From positions 22,158 through 86,157 of the forward strand of contig CAZCZE010000036.1 of the NCBI GenBank assembly GCA_964503125.1: a DNA stretch of 64,000 nt. The letters run 5' to 3'. The stretch comes from FEN-1219 sp964503125. GTDB taxonomy: Bacteria; Pseudomonadota; Gammaproteobacteria; Steroidobacterales; Rariloculaceae. The translations under genes were made by a program, and so were the position numbers. Shown here one piece after another: positions 7,311-15,469 of the stretch (its first letter is position 1; each line of letters begins with the position of its first letter). The notes beneath the pieces were generated by a model, which saw only the letters and a program-made list of their open reading frames with translations, did not search any database and was not told the origin of the DNA.

Positions 7311-9443
7311 TCAATCGAAACGGTCGCGCAAATAGGCACTCATCTCGCTCATTGGCAACTCGTGCGAGGCGTTACCGCTTCGTACGTAGAACTTCTCTTG
7401 CTTCTGGCCGTTCTTGTCTTTAGTCGTAAGAATTACCGGCTGACTCGCCGCATCGACATCGACCTGACAAACCTCTTGGCCTTCCAAGTCGTGAAAACGG
7501 ATTTGGAGCTTGTTCGTCACGAACGCTACGCCAAGTTGCTCGTTGAGTAGATTCCGTAGATGTATTTCAAACTTATCGCGATCTGCTCCGCCTAACGACA
7601 AGTAGTCGTGCCCCAAGCCGACAAGGTTCCCGTCGTCATCTACACCTATGACAAGCGTACCACCCTGTCCGTTGGCTAGGGCCGCTACGGTCTTAACGAT
7701 TACTTCTTCCATCTTCTTGCTGGTTACGCCTTCTTTCAGGTCCCATCGCAGCGTGGACTTGAACTCCAACTCGTCGCTTTCGCCTTCTTGGATGAGATCC
7801 TCGATTGTCGCCGGCGCTTCGGTGTCCTCAGTAAGAGTGATCTTGCCGAGAAACTCGTTGATCTTTGCAGCCAGCAATTTCCGGCGGGCCTCGAGGAATT
7901 GCTCGTAGTTCTCCATTTTCCACAGCTCAGGCTCTTCAGGTATGCACTGCAGCGCCAACGCCTTCGGGAACTTGTTCTTAACTTCCGCCAGATAGATGGA
8001 GGGCTCCTTAGCCAGTTTTGATCGATTCGCCGTTTGCGTCAGCAAAGCCCGATTTGTGAACTCCTGCGCCAATGCATACTTGACCCTGTTTACCTTCCCA
8101 TATCCGGCCTTCTTGAGTCGCGAATAGGGAAAGATATGGTCCATCTCGAGTTGGTACTTCTTACCCATGTTTTTGTGCAGGCCGACGCCGGTCGTGAGGC
8201 AGACGGCCCCGCGACTCTTTACGTACCACCGGACCATGCTAAACAGCGGATGCTGAGTGGCACGCCCCGCAAACTCCAGTGGCAGAATCTCTAGCGGACG
8301 CTCCTCGGCGATGACCTGCAGCAACGCGTCGAATGGCTGCTCAGATTCGGCGACGAGCCGCAGATCGCGATCGAGCTTCTGTGGTAGCTGACTCACGTAC
8401 CGAACGCGAATCTGCGAGTAATAGAACCACTTCACCATCTTCCGAATCTCGAGATCGCTGGGATGCTGACCAGCCCTGTCGGAGCAGTACACGATGATCG
8501 GCACAAGCGCATAAGGCGAACTAATCTCGTGGATGTGATCGACGAAGGCGCTCGTTCGAAGCAGATTCACCACGTAGTCGAGGACCTGTGAGTCGAGCTG
8601 GCGCCACGCGGCCTGCAACGCGGACTTGTTCTCCTCGCCGTGGAGTTTCCGCATGTCGGAACCCATGTGGTGTAGACACCCAAGTAGAACGTACATCAGA
8701 AAGTCGAGCTGGAAGCCAAAGCCCTCCTTCTCGAGCTGCGACAACTTTGCCTTGAAGAGATCACGTGCCTGCGGCCAATAACCCGAAATCTGCGCAAGAG
8801 CGAGCTCGGCGTCCGTAAGCGCGACACCGCTCGCGTTCACCTTATAGAAAATGTCGATAGCCTCGCGGATATTTGCTCTTACCGGAATGGTCTGCTCCGG
8901 GAACTCTCGATCTTTGATGCGAGTGACGGCGTTGATGTTGTCGTTCAGGTGCTTCAACTCGTCCACGTTTAGCGACTTCGTCAGTTTGACGAAGGACGCC
9001 TGCAGATCGAACGCGCTGACCTTCCCTTTGAAGACATCTGTGATGTTCTGCCAATAGGGATCGCCAGCCATTCTGGTCTTTATGTAGTAAGAGAGTTCCA
9101 GCGAGTCGAGGTGTACGTAAAGACCGCGCGTGTCATTCATGATTTCTGCCGGCGTGTAATAGCCAGGGATCTCACCTCGAATCAGCATGTAAAGCGTCGT
9201 CACACGTTGTTGCCCATCGAGCAAGAGGCGCACGGCACCTTGCTTCTCGTTGTACTTGTGCGGGCCTTTGAGCTCGGGCGGACTGCTCGTTTCCCAGGTC
9301 AACATCGTTCCAGTCGGATACTCCTTGATGAGCGAATCGATCAGCATCTTCGCGTCATCTCTTTTCCATACGTATTCCCTCTGGAATGCAGGTACAAACA
9401 ACTGCTTCTCGTCGATCTTGTCGAGGATGGTAGAGATTCTCAT
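7311..9443 (-). CDS. DUF262-HNH-AlbA_2 (Schlafen-type) fusion protein
   Basis: A 710-residue protein. Residues 1-230 are a DUF262 (GmrS/ParB-like) domain with PAFQREYVW at the start and the hallmark DGQQR at 76-80, which binds nucleotide in GmrSD-type enzymes. An HNH-like core follows with DHIFPYSRL at 435-443 and TNRALL at 463-468. Residues about 555-710 are an AlbA_2/Schlafen-like domain with ELEFKST and NGQGGTLVIGVDDDG (591-605). The ATG is preceded by a strong GGAGGA site. DUF262 plus HNH resembles type IV restriction enzymes of the GmrSD/BrxU kind; the AlbA_2 tail is an unusual addition that may bind nucleic acid. Defence is inferred from domains and neighbours. Confidence 0.85.
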   Translation of the reverse strand: MRISTILDKIDEKQLFVPAFQREYVWKRDDAKMLIDSLIKEYPTGTMLTWETSSPPELKGPHKYNEKQGAVRLLLDGQQRVTTLYMLIRGEIPGYYTPAEIMNDTRGLYVHLDSLELSYYIKTRMAGDPYWQNITDVFKGKVSAFDLQASFVKLTKSLNVDELKHLNDNINAVTRIKDREFPEQTIPVRANIREAIDIFYKVNASGVALTDAELALAQISGYWPQARDLFKAKLSQLEKEGFGFQLDFLMYVLLGCLHHMGSDMRKLHGEENKSALQAAWRQLDSQVLDYVVNLLRTSAFVDHIHEISSPYALVPIIVYCSDRAGQHPSDLEIRKMVKWFYYSQIRVRYVSQLPQKLDRDLRLVAESEQPFDALLQVIAEERPLEILPLEFAGRATQHPLFSMVRWYVKSRGAVCLTTGVGLHKNMGKKYQLEMDHIFPYSRLKKAGYGKVNRVKYALAQEFTNRALLTQTANRSKLAKEPSIYLAEVKNKFPKALALQCIPEEPELWKMENYEQFLEARRKLLAAKINEFLGKITLTEDTEAPATIEDLIQEGESDELEFKSTLRWDLKEGVTSKKMEEVIVKTVAALANGQGGTLVIGVDDDGNLVGLGHDYLSLGGADRDKFEIHLRNLLNEQLGVAFVTNKLQIRFHDLEGQEVCQVDVDAASQPVILTTKDKNGQKQEKFYVRSGNASHELPMSEMSAYLRDRFD

Positions 9444-9562
9444 TGTTCCTCCAGCGGGCTAGGTCATCCGCTTTGAATCAGGGTGCACGACTAGGTTGCC
9501 AAATGGCGAGCGGCGCAATGGGCCTCTGCGCGGCGCAGTCAATTGTCATGGTCGCGCACACG

Positions 9563-10375
9563 TTAGCGGCGATTCCACGGCGGCGTAAGCTCTTGCACAA
9601 GCTCCCTCTCCACGACTTTGTAGTTCTCGGTCGGAAGGAACCAAAGTGCAATCTCGGAGTTCGCCTTCGCCACCTGTAGCAAAAGGCTGTTGATACGGCA
9701 GTTCGTTTCCTGCCCGTTCTTGAAGCAATTTCGCGGAGAGATCAGTCCGTACCCCATGTTGTAGCGCTCGCTTAAATTGGCGCACTCACCGATGTAACGC
9801 GGTTCGCCGTCCACGGCTATCGCGTAGACGCCGGAGAGGCGGATGTTGCTCGGAATACGAAAGCGGCAGAATGGCCCGGCACCGTATTTGTTGAGCGGCA
9901 GTCCGGCATCGTTCCTATAGGCACTCTGCGGCCTGAATTCCTCCACCGAACGGTCGCCTCCCCGACGAGGTTCTATCTGGCACACGCGGTAGAACTCATA
10001 CCGTCCCAACCGAAGCTTGGGGTTCCCCTCCGCAGCGGTAAACACTACATCGCTCGCTCGGACTGTCGGCGCGGCTCTTGAGCTCTCCTTCGCCGGGCTA
10101 ATCGGGTCAGTAGCATGCTTTCTCAGTACAAACTGACCACGCCCGACACTGTGCAGAATCTCCATACCAACTGCGCCAGGGGCGCCACCGCGTAGATTGT
10201 CCGTAACGCCTTGGATAATCGGATTGATGGAGTCGGGGCCGCAGCCGGGTCTCGTACGTTGGACGATCGCGATTAGGTCTCCTCTCGTGAAAGGTACGCG
10301 GCCCGCTTTCGTCAGTTCCTGGGCTGCTATTTCGACGAGTCTCCAGATCGGTATGTCACCGGTTTCTGATCTCAT
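9563..10375 (-). CDS. GIY-YIG-like nuclease with N-terminal winged-helix-like region
   Basis: About 270 residues. The C-terminal half carries a GIY-YIG-like core: SGVYAIAVDGEPRYIGECA, then NLSERYNMGYG, then a late asparagine-containing segment (QETNCRINS), ending in PPWNRR. The GIY is GVYA and the YIG is YIG, so the motif is intact. The N-terminal 90 residues (IPIWRLVEIAAQEL, GRVPFTRGDLIAIV) look like a small helical DNA-binding domain. I chose ATG 10375 because the open frame upstream is arginine-rich junk. It lies in the low-GC island 119 bp downstream of the DUF262 fusion gene start, on the same strand. A restriction or repair role is possible. Confidence 0.7.
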   Translation of the reverse strand: MRSETGDIPIWRLVEIAAQELTKAGRVPFTRGDLIAIVQRTRPGCGPDSINPIIQGVTDNLRGGAPGAVGMEILHSVGRGQFVLRKHATDPISPAKESSRAAPTVRASDVVFTAAEGNPKLRLGRYEFYRVCQIEPRRGGDRSVEEFRPQSAYRNDAGLPLNKYGAGPFCRFRIPSNIRLSGVYAIAVDGEPRYIGECANLSERYNMGYGLISPRNCFKNGQETNCRINSLLLQVAKANSEIALWFLPTENYKVVERELVQELTPPWNRR

Positions 10376-10509
10376 GGCGGCCCCGAACCCGCGACGCGGC
10401 TCTGGTTGTGCCGTCGCAAAGCGAAGTGCGGATCGTCGAAACGGAGGCTCCCACGCTCTGCGAACGGCGGGTGAGCATTGTGACCTGCGGGTAAACTCGC
10501 ACGAGTCGC

Positions 10510-10642
10510 TACGCATTTGGCGGTGACGTTTTCCGGCCATAGACGAACGCCAGCGATCTCAGCGCGTGGGCGATTTTTTTCGGCAGCTCCTACGGCGCCA
10601 GTACCTCGATACCTCATCACATCCATCACTAGGCGCGTCATC
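10510..10642 (-). pseudogene. C-terminal fragment of a WYL-domain regulator
   Basis: The minus strand encodes RLVMDVMRYRGTGAVG, then RAEIAGVRLW, which matches the C-terminus of the intact WYL regulator next door (ELVMDVMRQGAGVEVV, then RRQIAEEL). At DNA level 10612-10631 and 11101-11120 share 18 of 20 bases. Only about 40 codons remain and there is no start. It is separated from the intact gene by the 108-aa gene and marks a duplication or insertion junction. Confidence 0.6.
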
Positions 10643-10969
10643 CTAAACCTGAGGCTTATAGCGAAGTGCGCGCAAGCGTTCCTGGGCGACCGCAAGCTCT
10701 GCTGGCGAGAACAGCTCGCGCCAAGGATCCTGCAGGACAGTTGCTTCCATCGATATATCGAGGCGTTTCTCCATCCAAAGCCGCGTAAGTCCCTCGGACT
10801 GGGCGCTTGACCGGAGAAGCTGTCGGGCCGTTTCGAGCCCGCCCTTATCGAGCACCATGTTTCTGAAACGACTGGGGTTGTAGTGACACTCAGAGATCGC
10901 TTCGTCGCATATGCGCAGCATGCGTTCATGGAATGCTACGGCCAGGCCCGTGTCCGTCATTTTGGCCAC
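10643..10969 (-). CDS. Conserved hypothetical 108-aa protein
   Basis: A small soluble, helical protein with the pattern FHERML...YNPSRFRNMVLDKGGLETARQLLRSS followed by LTRLWMEKRLDISMEATVL and a WRELFSPAELAVAQERL tail. I have the impression of a widespread uncharacterised family often found near restriction or mobile genes, but cannot name it. Two ATGs (10969 and 10960) are possible starts. It lies between an intact WYL regulator gene and a WYL gene fragment, all on the minus strand, 17 bp after the regulator. Confidence 0.7.
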   Translation of the reverse strand: MAKMTDTGLAVAFHERMLRICDEAISECHYNPSRFRNMVLDKGGLETARQLLRSSAQSEGLTRLWMEKRLDISMEATVLQDPWRELFSPAELAVAQERLRALRYKPQV

Positions 10970-10986
10970 CCGTCATGAATCGATGT

Positions 10987-11934
10987 TCACGACGCCCGTA
11001 TGCCAGTACTTTGCGCATACAACGTCGACGCACGCCGCAACTCTTCGGCGATCTGTCGTCGCAGATCCGCCGGCGCGACAACCTCAACGCCCGCCCCCTG
11101 CCTCATGACATCCATCACGAGCTCCCGCGCCTCCCGATACGGAATCTTGAGCTCATACGACCCATCCGCGAGCCACCGCCCCTCCTGCTGCGGATGCCAC
11201 TGCTCGTCCGCCACCCACCGCGCGCGCTCTGGCGTAAACCGCAGCACGGCCACCTTGTCCGCCTTACCGCCGAAGATCCCGTACGCCGTCGAGTAGTGCT
11301 CGTCGAGCTCGGCCTCGGGCACATCGAGCGCCCGTTTGTCGATCACCGTCGCGCGGCGAATCCGATCGATCGAGAAGCTCCGCAGCGCGTCCTTGCCCTC
11401 GTCCCACGCATCGAGGTACCACGCTTCGCGGTAGTGGACGATGCGCTGCGGCGACACCGTGCGCTCCGTGACCTCGTCCGTGCTGCGCGCGTGGTACTCG
11501 AGCCAGAGCTTCTGGCGCTTCAGCGTCGCGGACGCCACGGTGTTGAACGCCGCGCCCGCCGGCCGTGCCGCGATCGCGGGGAAGCGCAGGCGCTGCGCCG
11601 CTTCGCCCAAGTTCAAGTGCTGGTGCTTCGTGAGCTCGTCGAGCCGCTTCGCGAGCGCGCCCAGGTGCTCCTCAGGCAAGCCGCCGCCCGCACTTCTTAG
11701 GGGTCGGCCCGGCAGCTCGAACGCTTCGCCCGTCTCGGGCTTGCCGTATTTGTAGCCGCCGGCGTTCGCGTCGAAGACGACGGGCGCGTTCAGGTGATCT
11801 TTCAGTGCGTTGATCGCGCGATGTAGTGTGCTCTTCGAGCATTCGAGCCTCGCCGTCAGCTCTTCGAGCGGGATGGGCGTACGCCGCGACTTAAGGATCG
11901 CGTGGAGCTGGAAGATTCGGTCGAATTTGTCCAC
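10987..11934 (-). CDS. WYL-domain transcriptional regulator (HTH_11 type)
   Basis: A 315-residue regulator. Residues about 1-65 form a winged helix (IFQLHAILKSRRTPIPLEEL, then CSKSTLHRAINALKD). The middle holds the WYL domain with the name-giving WYLDAW in EAWYLDAWDEGK and downstream FSIDRIRRATV. The C-terminal extension (ELVMDVMRQG...RRQIAEEL) is the usual WYL_C region. WYL proteins sense nucleotides or nucleic acid and often control defence islands, as with BrxR and CapW, so it may regulate the adjacent island. That link is inference. It could equally be a general regulator of the YafY/PafC kind. Confidence 0.88.
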   Translation of the reverse strand: MDKFDRIFQLHAILKSRRTPIPLEELTARLECSKSTLHRAINALKDHLNAPVVFDANAGGYKYGKPETGEAFELPGRPLRSAGGGLPEEHLGALAKRLDELTKHQHLNLGEAAQRLRFPAIAARPAGAAFNTVASATLKRQKLWLEYHARSTDEVTERTVSPQRIVHYREAWYLDAWDEGKDALRSFSIDRIRRATVIDKRALDVPEAELDEHYSTAYGIFGGKADKVAVLRFTPERARWVADEQWHPQQEGRWLADGSYELKIPYREARELVMDVMRQGAGVEVVAPADLRRQIAEELRRASTLYAQSTGIRAS

Positions 11935-11949
11935 TTCACGTTGTTTTTC

Positions 11950-13044
11950 TTATTGCGCATAGAGTGAACCCCGGGCGGCTGCGGGGTCAATCCCTGCCGC
12001 CCGTGGAAGCGTTGCGAACTCGGGCGCCTGGAGCGCCCGGACCGCGGTCTCGACGGGCTCGGGCGCGGCTATCTCCATGCCCTCGGGCGCGACCTTGAGT
12101 TCCTCGAACCGTCGCGCCGTGACGAGCACGCGGCCCTCGAGCGAGCCGACACTCTTGTTGTACGCGCCGACCGCCTTGCCGAGCTTATCGCCCACGTCGC
12201 CCCAGTACTCCGCGAGCTTGGCGACGCGCTCATAGAGCTCCTTGCCGAGCTGCGCGACTTCTTGCGCGTTGATCGCGAGCGCCTCCTCGCGCCAGCCGAG
12301 CGCGATCGCGCGCAGCACGCCGATCAACGTCATCGGGTCCGCGAGAATCACGCGCTCGTTCGCGCCGTGCTCGAGCAGTGTGGGGCGACTGAGCGCGGTC
12401 ACGTGTGCGCGGATGAGCTGCGCGTGGCGCTTCAAGTGTGCCTCGCGCGTCGCGTCGTCGGCCGCTTCGCGTGCATCGAGGTAGGCCGCGATCGGCGTCT
12501 TGGCGTCGACGACGATGTGCGAAAAGGGAGAGGCACGCACCGTCGGCTGGCGCAGCGCTTTGACGAGGTTCGCGGTCTCGGCCCGCAGCATCGGAAGCTG
12601 GGTCTCGACGAGGCCGCGGAGCTGTTCGTAGACCTTGGCGTAAGCGTGCTCGCGCGTGCGCTCGAGCTCGCCGAGCTTGCCGTCGACCTTGGTCAGTGAC
12701 TCTTTGATCGGCTGCACGAGCGAGTCGACGGCCTTCTCGCGCGCCGCGAGATCACCTTGCGCTTTTTGCTGGAACGTCTCGAGCTGGGTCGCCGCGAGCT
12801 GGAGGAAACTGCGGTTCGACGTGTCGAGCGCCTCCGCGCTCAGCGCCTTGAACGTGTCGGACAACGCGCTCTTGGCGGTGGCGACGAGCGCGACCTTGTC
12901 GGCCGTGGCATAGGCCTGCTCCTCGGCGCGCGCTTCCGCGGCCGCGAGCAGCTCCCGCGTCTCGCCACCCCTAGCCCAAGCGATCGCGAAGCCGAGCGCG
13001 AATGCGAGCGACGTTGCCGCGAGTAGCGTGATTAGCTCAAACAT
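11950..13044 (-). CDS. rmuC: RmuC-like protein with two internal deletions
   Basis: RmuC proteins have an N-terminal membrane helix, a coiled coil and a nuclease-like core. The first 200 residues fit: MFELITLLAATSLAFALGFAI, then a long coiled coil with FLQLAATQLETFQQKAQGD. After RQPTVR the reading jumps to IVVDAKTPIAAY. The expected block containing GRWGE...LRRVVE and the RPDLVV strand (roughly 45-55 residues) is missing. A second block (expected AYWDQF...EFVVLFLP) is missing between VTALSRP and NERVILADPMTLIG. The reading frame stays open to the end (364 residues against roughly 450). The protein is therefore probably inactive or altered as a nuclease. Confidence 0.8.
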   Translation of the reverse strand: MFELITLLAATSLAFALGFAIAWARGGETRELLAAAEARAEEQAYATADKVALVATAKSALSDTFKALSAEALDTSNRSFLQLAATQLETFQQKAQGDLAAREKAVDSLVQPIKESLTKVDGKLGELERTREHAYAKVYEQLRGLVETQLPMLRAETANLVKALRQPTVRASPFSHIVVDAKTPIAAYLDAREAADDATREAHLKRHAQLIRAHVTALSRPTLLEHGANERVILADPMTLIGVLRAIALGWREEALAINAQEVAQLGKELYERVAKLAEYWGDVGDKLGKAVGAYNKSVGSLEGRVLVTARRFEELKVAPEGMEIAAPEPVETAVRALQAPEFATLPRAAGIDPAAARGSLYAQ

Positions 13045-13330
13045 GGCTCGGTGCTCCGTGGCTGATGTGCATGGGGTTCTCCCCGTTTGTGGTTTTCGGG
13101 AGGAGATTGGAACAGGGGATGGTCGCAAAACATGACACCGGAGCGAGCACTCGCGGTCGCGCGACCCGAGTACTGTCAAATCCAGCGCCGGCGGCCAGGT
13201 CACCCGCTCGGGAGGCGACACAGCGCGCTCATCGGCCGTACCGATTTCTCCGCAAACACACCACATTCGCCGGTTGGCGCCTCAGTCAGACACGCCGTAC
13301 GTTGTGAGGCATTGCTGGGCAGGCGGGGCG

Positions 13331-13336
13331 TATACT
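13331..13336 (+). promoter_or_regulatory. Candidate -10 box of the DUF433/DUF5615 module
   Basis: TATACT is close to the sigma-70 -10 consensus and lies 22-27 bp before the ATG at 13358. No strong -35 is present at 17 bp, which fits an activated or weak promoter. Transcription from here would begin after the ATG at 13340, supporting ATG 13358 as start. Confidence 0.4.
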
Positions 13337-13357
13337 TCCATGCAAGTAGAAGCAGCC

Positions 13358-13591
13358 ATGAGCACGTCGAACCGCATCGAGATCAATCCCGAGATCATGC
13401 TCGGGAAACCGGTGATTCGCGGTACGCGCATAACCGTCGAGCTCTTGCTGCGAGCACTCTCGGAAGGCTCTACCGAGGCAGACCTCCTCGACGCTTATCC
13501 GCATCTCACGCACGAAGACATCCAAGCCGCAATCGCGTACGCCGCTGAAGCGGTACGCGAGAGACACGCACCACTGAAGAACCGCGCATAG
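13358..13591 (+). CDS. DUF433 antitoxin
   Basis: About 77 residues with the DUF433 pattern: RIEINPEIMLGKPVIRGTRI, then LLRALSEG and DLLDAYPHLTHEDIQAAIAY. This family is an antitoxin with a helix-turn-helix-like fold, commonly upstream of DUF5615 PIN-like toxins, as here (12 bp gap). An ATG at 13340 is also in frame, but 13358 has a purine-rich site (AGAAGC) and lies after the predicted transcription start. As usual for such pairs it probably autoregulates. Confidence 0.88.
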   Translation: MSTSNRIEINPEIMLGKPVIRGTRITVELLLRALSEGSTEADLLDAYPHLTHEDIQAAIAYAAEAVRERHAPLKNRA

Positions 13592-13603
13592 CGTCTCATT
13601 GCT

Positions 13604-13963
13604 GTGCGCTTCCTGGCGGATGAAAGCTGTGACGCTTCGGTCGTCCGCGTGTTGCGCGCGGCCGGTCATGACGTGAAGGCGATCGTGGATACCCTGCGCG
13701 GCGCAACCGATACGGTGGTTCTCGAGCTAGCGCTAGCCGAGCAACGCGTGCTGCTCACCAGAGACAAAGACTTCGGCGAACTGGTGTTTGTGGCGCGTGC
13801 GCCTGCGAGCGGAGTTCTGCTCCTCCGATATCCGCCGTCGGCGCGATCCAGCCTGCCGCAAGCAGTACTCGAGGTAGTGGCAACCCGCCCGTTGGACCTG
13901 CCGGGGTCGTTCGTCGTGATCGGCCCTGCTGGCGCGAGAGTAACGCCGCTGCCCGCCGGATAG
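13604..13963 (+). CDS. DUF5615 PIN-like toxin
   Basis: A 119-residue protein starting at GTG. MRFLADESCD supplies the first PIN acidic residues (LADE) and LTRDKDFGELVF the DxDF core (D-K-D-F) of the DUF5615/Mut7-C PIN-like fold. Partners of DUF433 proteins belong to this family and are predicted ribonucleases. It lies directly downstream of the DUF433 gene, forming a VapBC-like module. Catalytic residues appear intact. Confidence 0.88.
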   Translation: MRFLADESCDASVVRVLRAAGHDVKAIVDTLRGATDTVVLELALAEQRVLLTRDKDFGELVFVARAPASGVLLLRYPPSARSSLPQAVLEVVATRPLDLPGSFVVIGPAGARVTPLPAG

Positions 13964-14166
13964 TGGGCGCTACAGCTCGGAAGGCATCGATCGGTGCAGG
14001 TTAGGGTCCAACGAGCGTGGAGCCTAGCGCGGCGACCAGAACCTGCGACGCGTTTCACGAGACAGCTACCCGGAGAGAACGCGAACGGCCAACCATCCTC
14101 GTGCGCGCCTTGGCGGCGGCATGGTACCCGTCCCCACCGACCGTCAGGTCTTCGGACGATCAAGCC

Positions 14167-14226
14167 GAGATCGTCCGCCACCCTGACGATCGCCACGAGG
14201 TCGTCCGCCGCCCTGACGATCTCGCC
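14167..14226 (+). repeat. Two tandem 30-bp direct repeats
   Basis: The segments 14167-14196 and 14197-14226 are near-identical, sharing the core TCGTCCGCC-CCCTGACGAT. They lie in the 437-bp non-coding stretch 13964-14400, between the toxin gene and the first coiled-coil paralogue. Otherwise I see nothing in that stretch apart from the shared upstream module of the paralogues. Confidence 0.55.
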
Positions 14227-14280
14227 GGAGGACTACACGCACACACCCACGCGCCGGCTCCGAATATTCGTCGACAACCG

Positions 14281-14400
14281 CGAGAAATCCGCGTTGCAGC
14301 GCGCGGTCGCGCACGCTGCAATCAGCACGACAAGGACTGGACATGCACTTGAGTGCGGGGCATAGAATTGGCCATAGGATCGCCATCTCCGGAGAAGCCG
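14281..14400 (+). promoter_or_regulatory. Conserved upstream module, copy 1 (promoter with internal inverted repeat)
   Basis: This stretch recurs before three of the four coiled-coil paralogues. It contains an inverted repeat TTGCAGCG/CGCTGCAA (14294-14301 and 14314-14321), then TGGACA (14338-14343) and TAGAAT (14363-14368) as -35/-10-like boxes 19 bp apart. Between the boxes is the perfect inverted repeat GCACT-TG-AGTGC (14345-14356). It ends with a strong ribosome site GGAGAAG before the ATG. The palindrome between the boxes looks like an operator. Confidence 0.55.
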
Positions 14401-14676
14401 ATGGAGGCTCGAATCGCGCGGCTCGAATCCGACGTCGCGCACCTGCGCACGGACGTGGGAGACATCAAGATCGACCTACGCGGCCTGCGCGACAAGGTGG
14501 ATCTCTTGGACACCAAGCTTTCCGAGAAGATCGAGAAGGTCACCGAGAAGCTCACCGAGACGAAGGCGAGCCTCGCGACCTCGATCGCCTCGGCGAAGAT
14601 CTGGGTACTGCTGCTCCTGATCGGATATGGCACTGCGATACTGGGGGCGATGGCGCGCGGGTTCGGCTGGCTCTAG
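14401..14676 (+). CDS. Small coiled-coil membrane protein, paralogue 1
   Basis: A 91-residue protein with three parts: a conserved heptad-rich head (MEARIARLESDVAHLRTDV), a variable charged coiled coil (LSEKIEKVTEKLTETK), and a C-terminal membrane helix (IWVLLLLIGYGTAI) ending in the conserved LGAMARGFGWL. ATG 14401 was chosen because GGAGAAG lies at the right distance and conservation between copies begins there. It probably forms an oligomer anchored in the inner membrane. Function is unknown; it is the first of four paralogues within 2.3 kb. Confidence 0.75.
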   Translation: MEARIARLESDVAHLRTDVGDIKIDLRGLRDKVDLLDTKLSEKIEKVTEKLTETKASLATSIASAKIWVLLLLIGYGTAILGAMARGFGWL

Positions 14677-14793
14677 GTGTCACGAGCGGTCGGCTCGTTA
14701 CACCAGCACCGCGCACTACGCCTGGTTACTCGAGAAGAACGCGAAGCACCTGCGGCCAAGCGGCCTGCAGGACCGGCATCGGCGGAGAGGCCC

Positions 14794-15069
14794 ATGGAAG
14801 CGCGCATCGCACGGATCGAGTCGGACGTCGCACACCTGCGCACGGACGTCGCTGATATGAAGGTCGATATTCGCTCGCTGCGCGACAAGATGGATGACAT
14901 GGCAGAGCGCTTCGACTCCAAGTTCGACGCGCTCAGGGACGAGCTCAGAAAAAGCATCGGCGAAACGAAGGACCGCATCGGTGCGGCGACGAATCGGGCG
15001 TTCTTGCTTTACATCGCCCTCGCAGCCGCGATGTTCGGAACGATGGCGCGCGGTTTCGGCTGGATCTGA
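14794..15069 (+). CDS. Small coiled-coil membrane protein, paralogue 2
   Basis: 91 residues with the same plan: MEARIARIESDVAHLRTDV, a variable charged middle (MAERFDSKFDALRDELRKS), a membrane helix (AFLLYIALAAAMF) and the tail GTMARGFGWI. A GGAGAGG site precedes ATG 14794. Unlike the other three copies, the upstream module with the promoter-like boxes is not recognisable, so this copy may be read through from paralogue 1, which ends 117 bp before. Confidence 0.75.
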   Translation: MEARIARIESDVAHLRTDVADMKVDIRSLRDKMDDMAERFDSKFDALRDELRKSIGETKDRIGAATNRAFLLYIALAAAMFGTMARGFGWI

Positions 15070-15145
15070 CGCGTCGGCGGCGACCACCAGTCCCCATGAA
15101 GATCCGATATTTCGCCGATACGGACACGTCGTTGATGGAGCGTCC

Positions 15146-15358
15146 ATGCGATACGCAGTCGTGATTGAAAAAGGCAACAACGGCTTCAGTGCTTACGTCC
15201 CCGATCTGCCCGGCTGCGTGGCCGCCGCAAAAACCCGTGCCGGTGTCATGAAGCTTATCCACGGCGCCATCGAGTTTCACATCGAGGGCCTCAAGAAAGA
15301 CGGCGAGCCCGTACCGAAGCCGTCATCCAGCATCGAGTTCGTCGAAGTGGCGGCGTGA
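15146..15358 (+). CDS. HicB-family protein without an adjacent HicA
   Basis: 70 residues matching the short HicB fold: MRYAVVIEKGNNGFSAYVPDLPGC, then AAIEFHIEGLK-type helix (GAIEFHIEGLKKDGEP) and the end strand SIEFVEVAA. HicB proteins are antitoxins of HicA RNA-binding toxins, but no HicA reading frame lies on either side. It lacks an obvious C-terminal DNA-binding domain. It is therefore a solitary antitoxin-like protein, perhaps left after loss of the toxin. ATG 15146 follows a GGAG site. Confidence 0.8.
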   Translation: MRYAVVIEKGNNGFSAYVPDLPGCVAAAKTRAGVMKLIHGAIEFHIEGLKKDGEPVPKPSSSIEFVEVAA

Positions 15359-15469
15359 AGCGCGACGCGCACCAGCGCGGTGGTGCCTCGGCACGACCGG
15401 CCGGCTGACCGGTTAACCGCCGCCGATTGGGCGGCTACGGATACTCGACTTTCGTGCTCCTAGGCAACC

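Noticed and set aside
15146..15358. HicAB toxin-antitoxin pair
   Set aside because: No HicA reading frame with the GSH motif was found on either side of the HicB-like gene.
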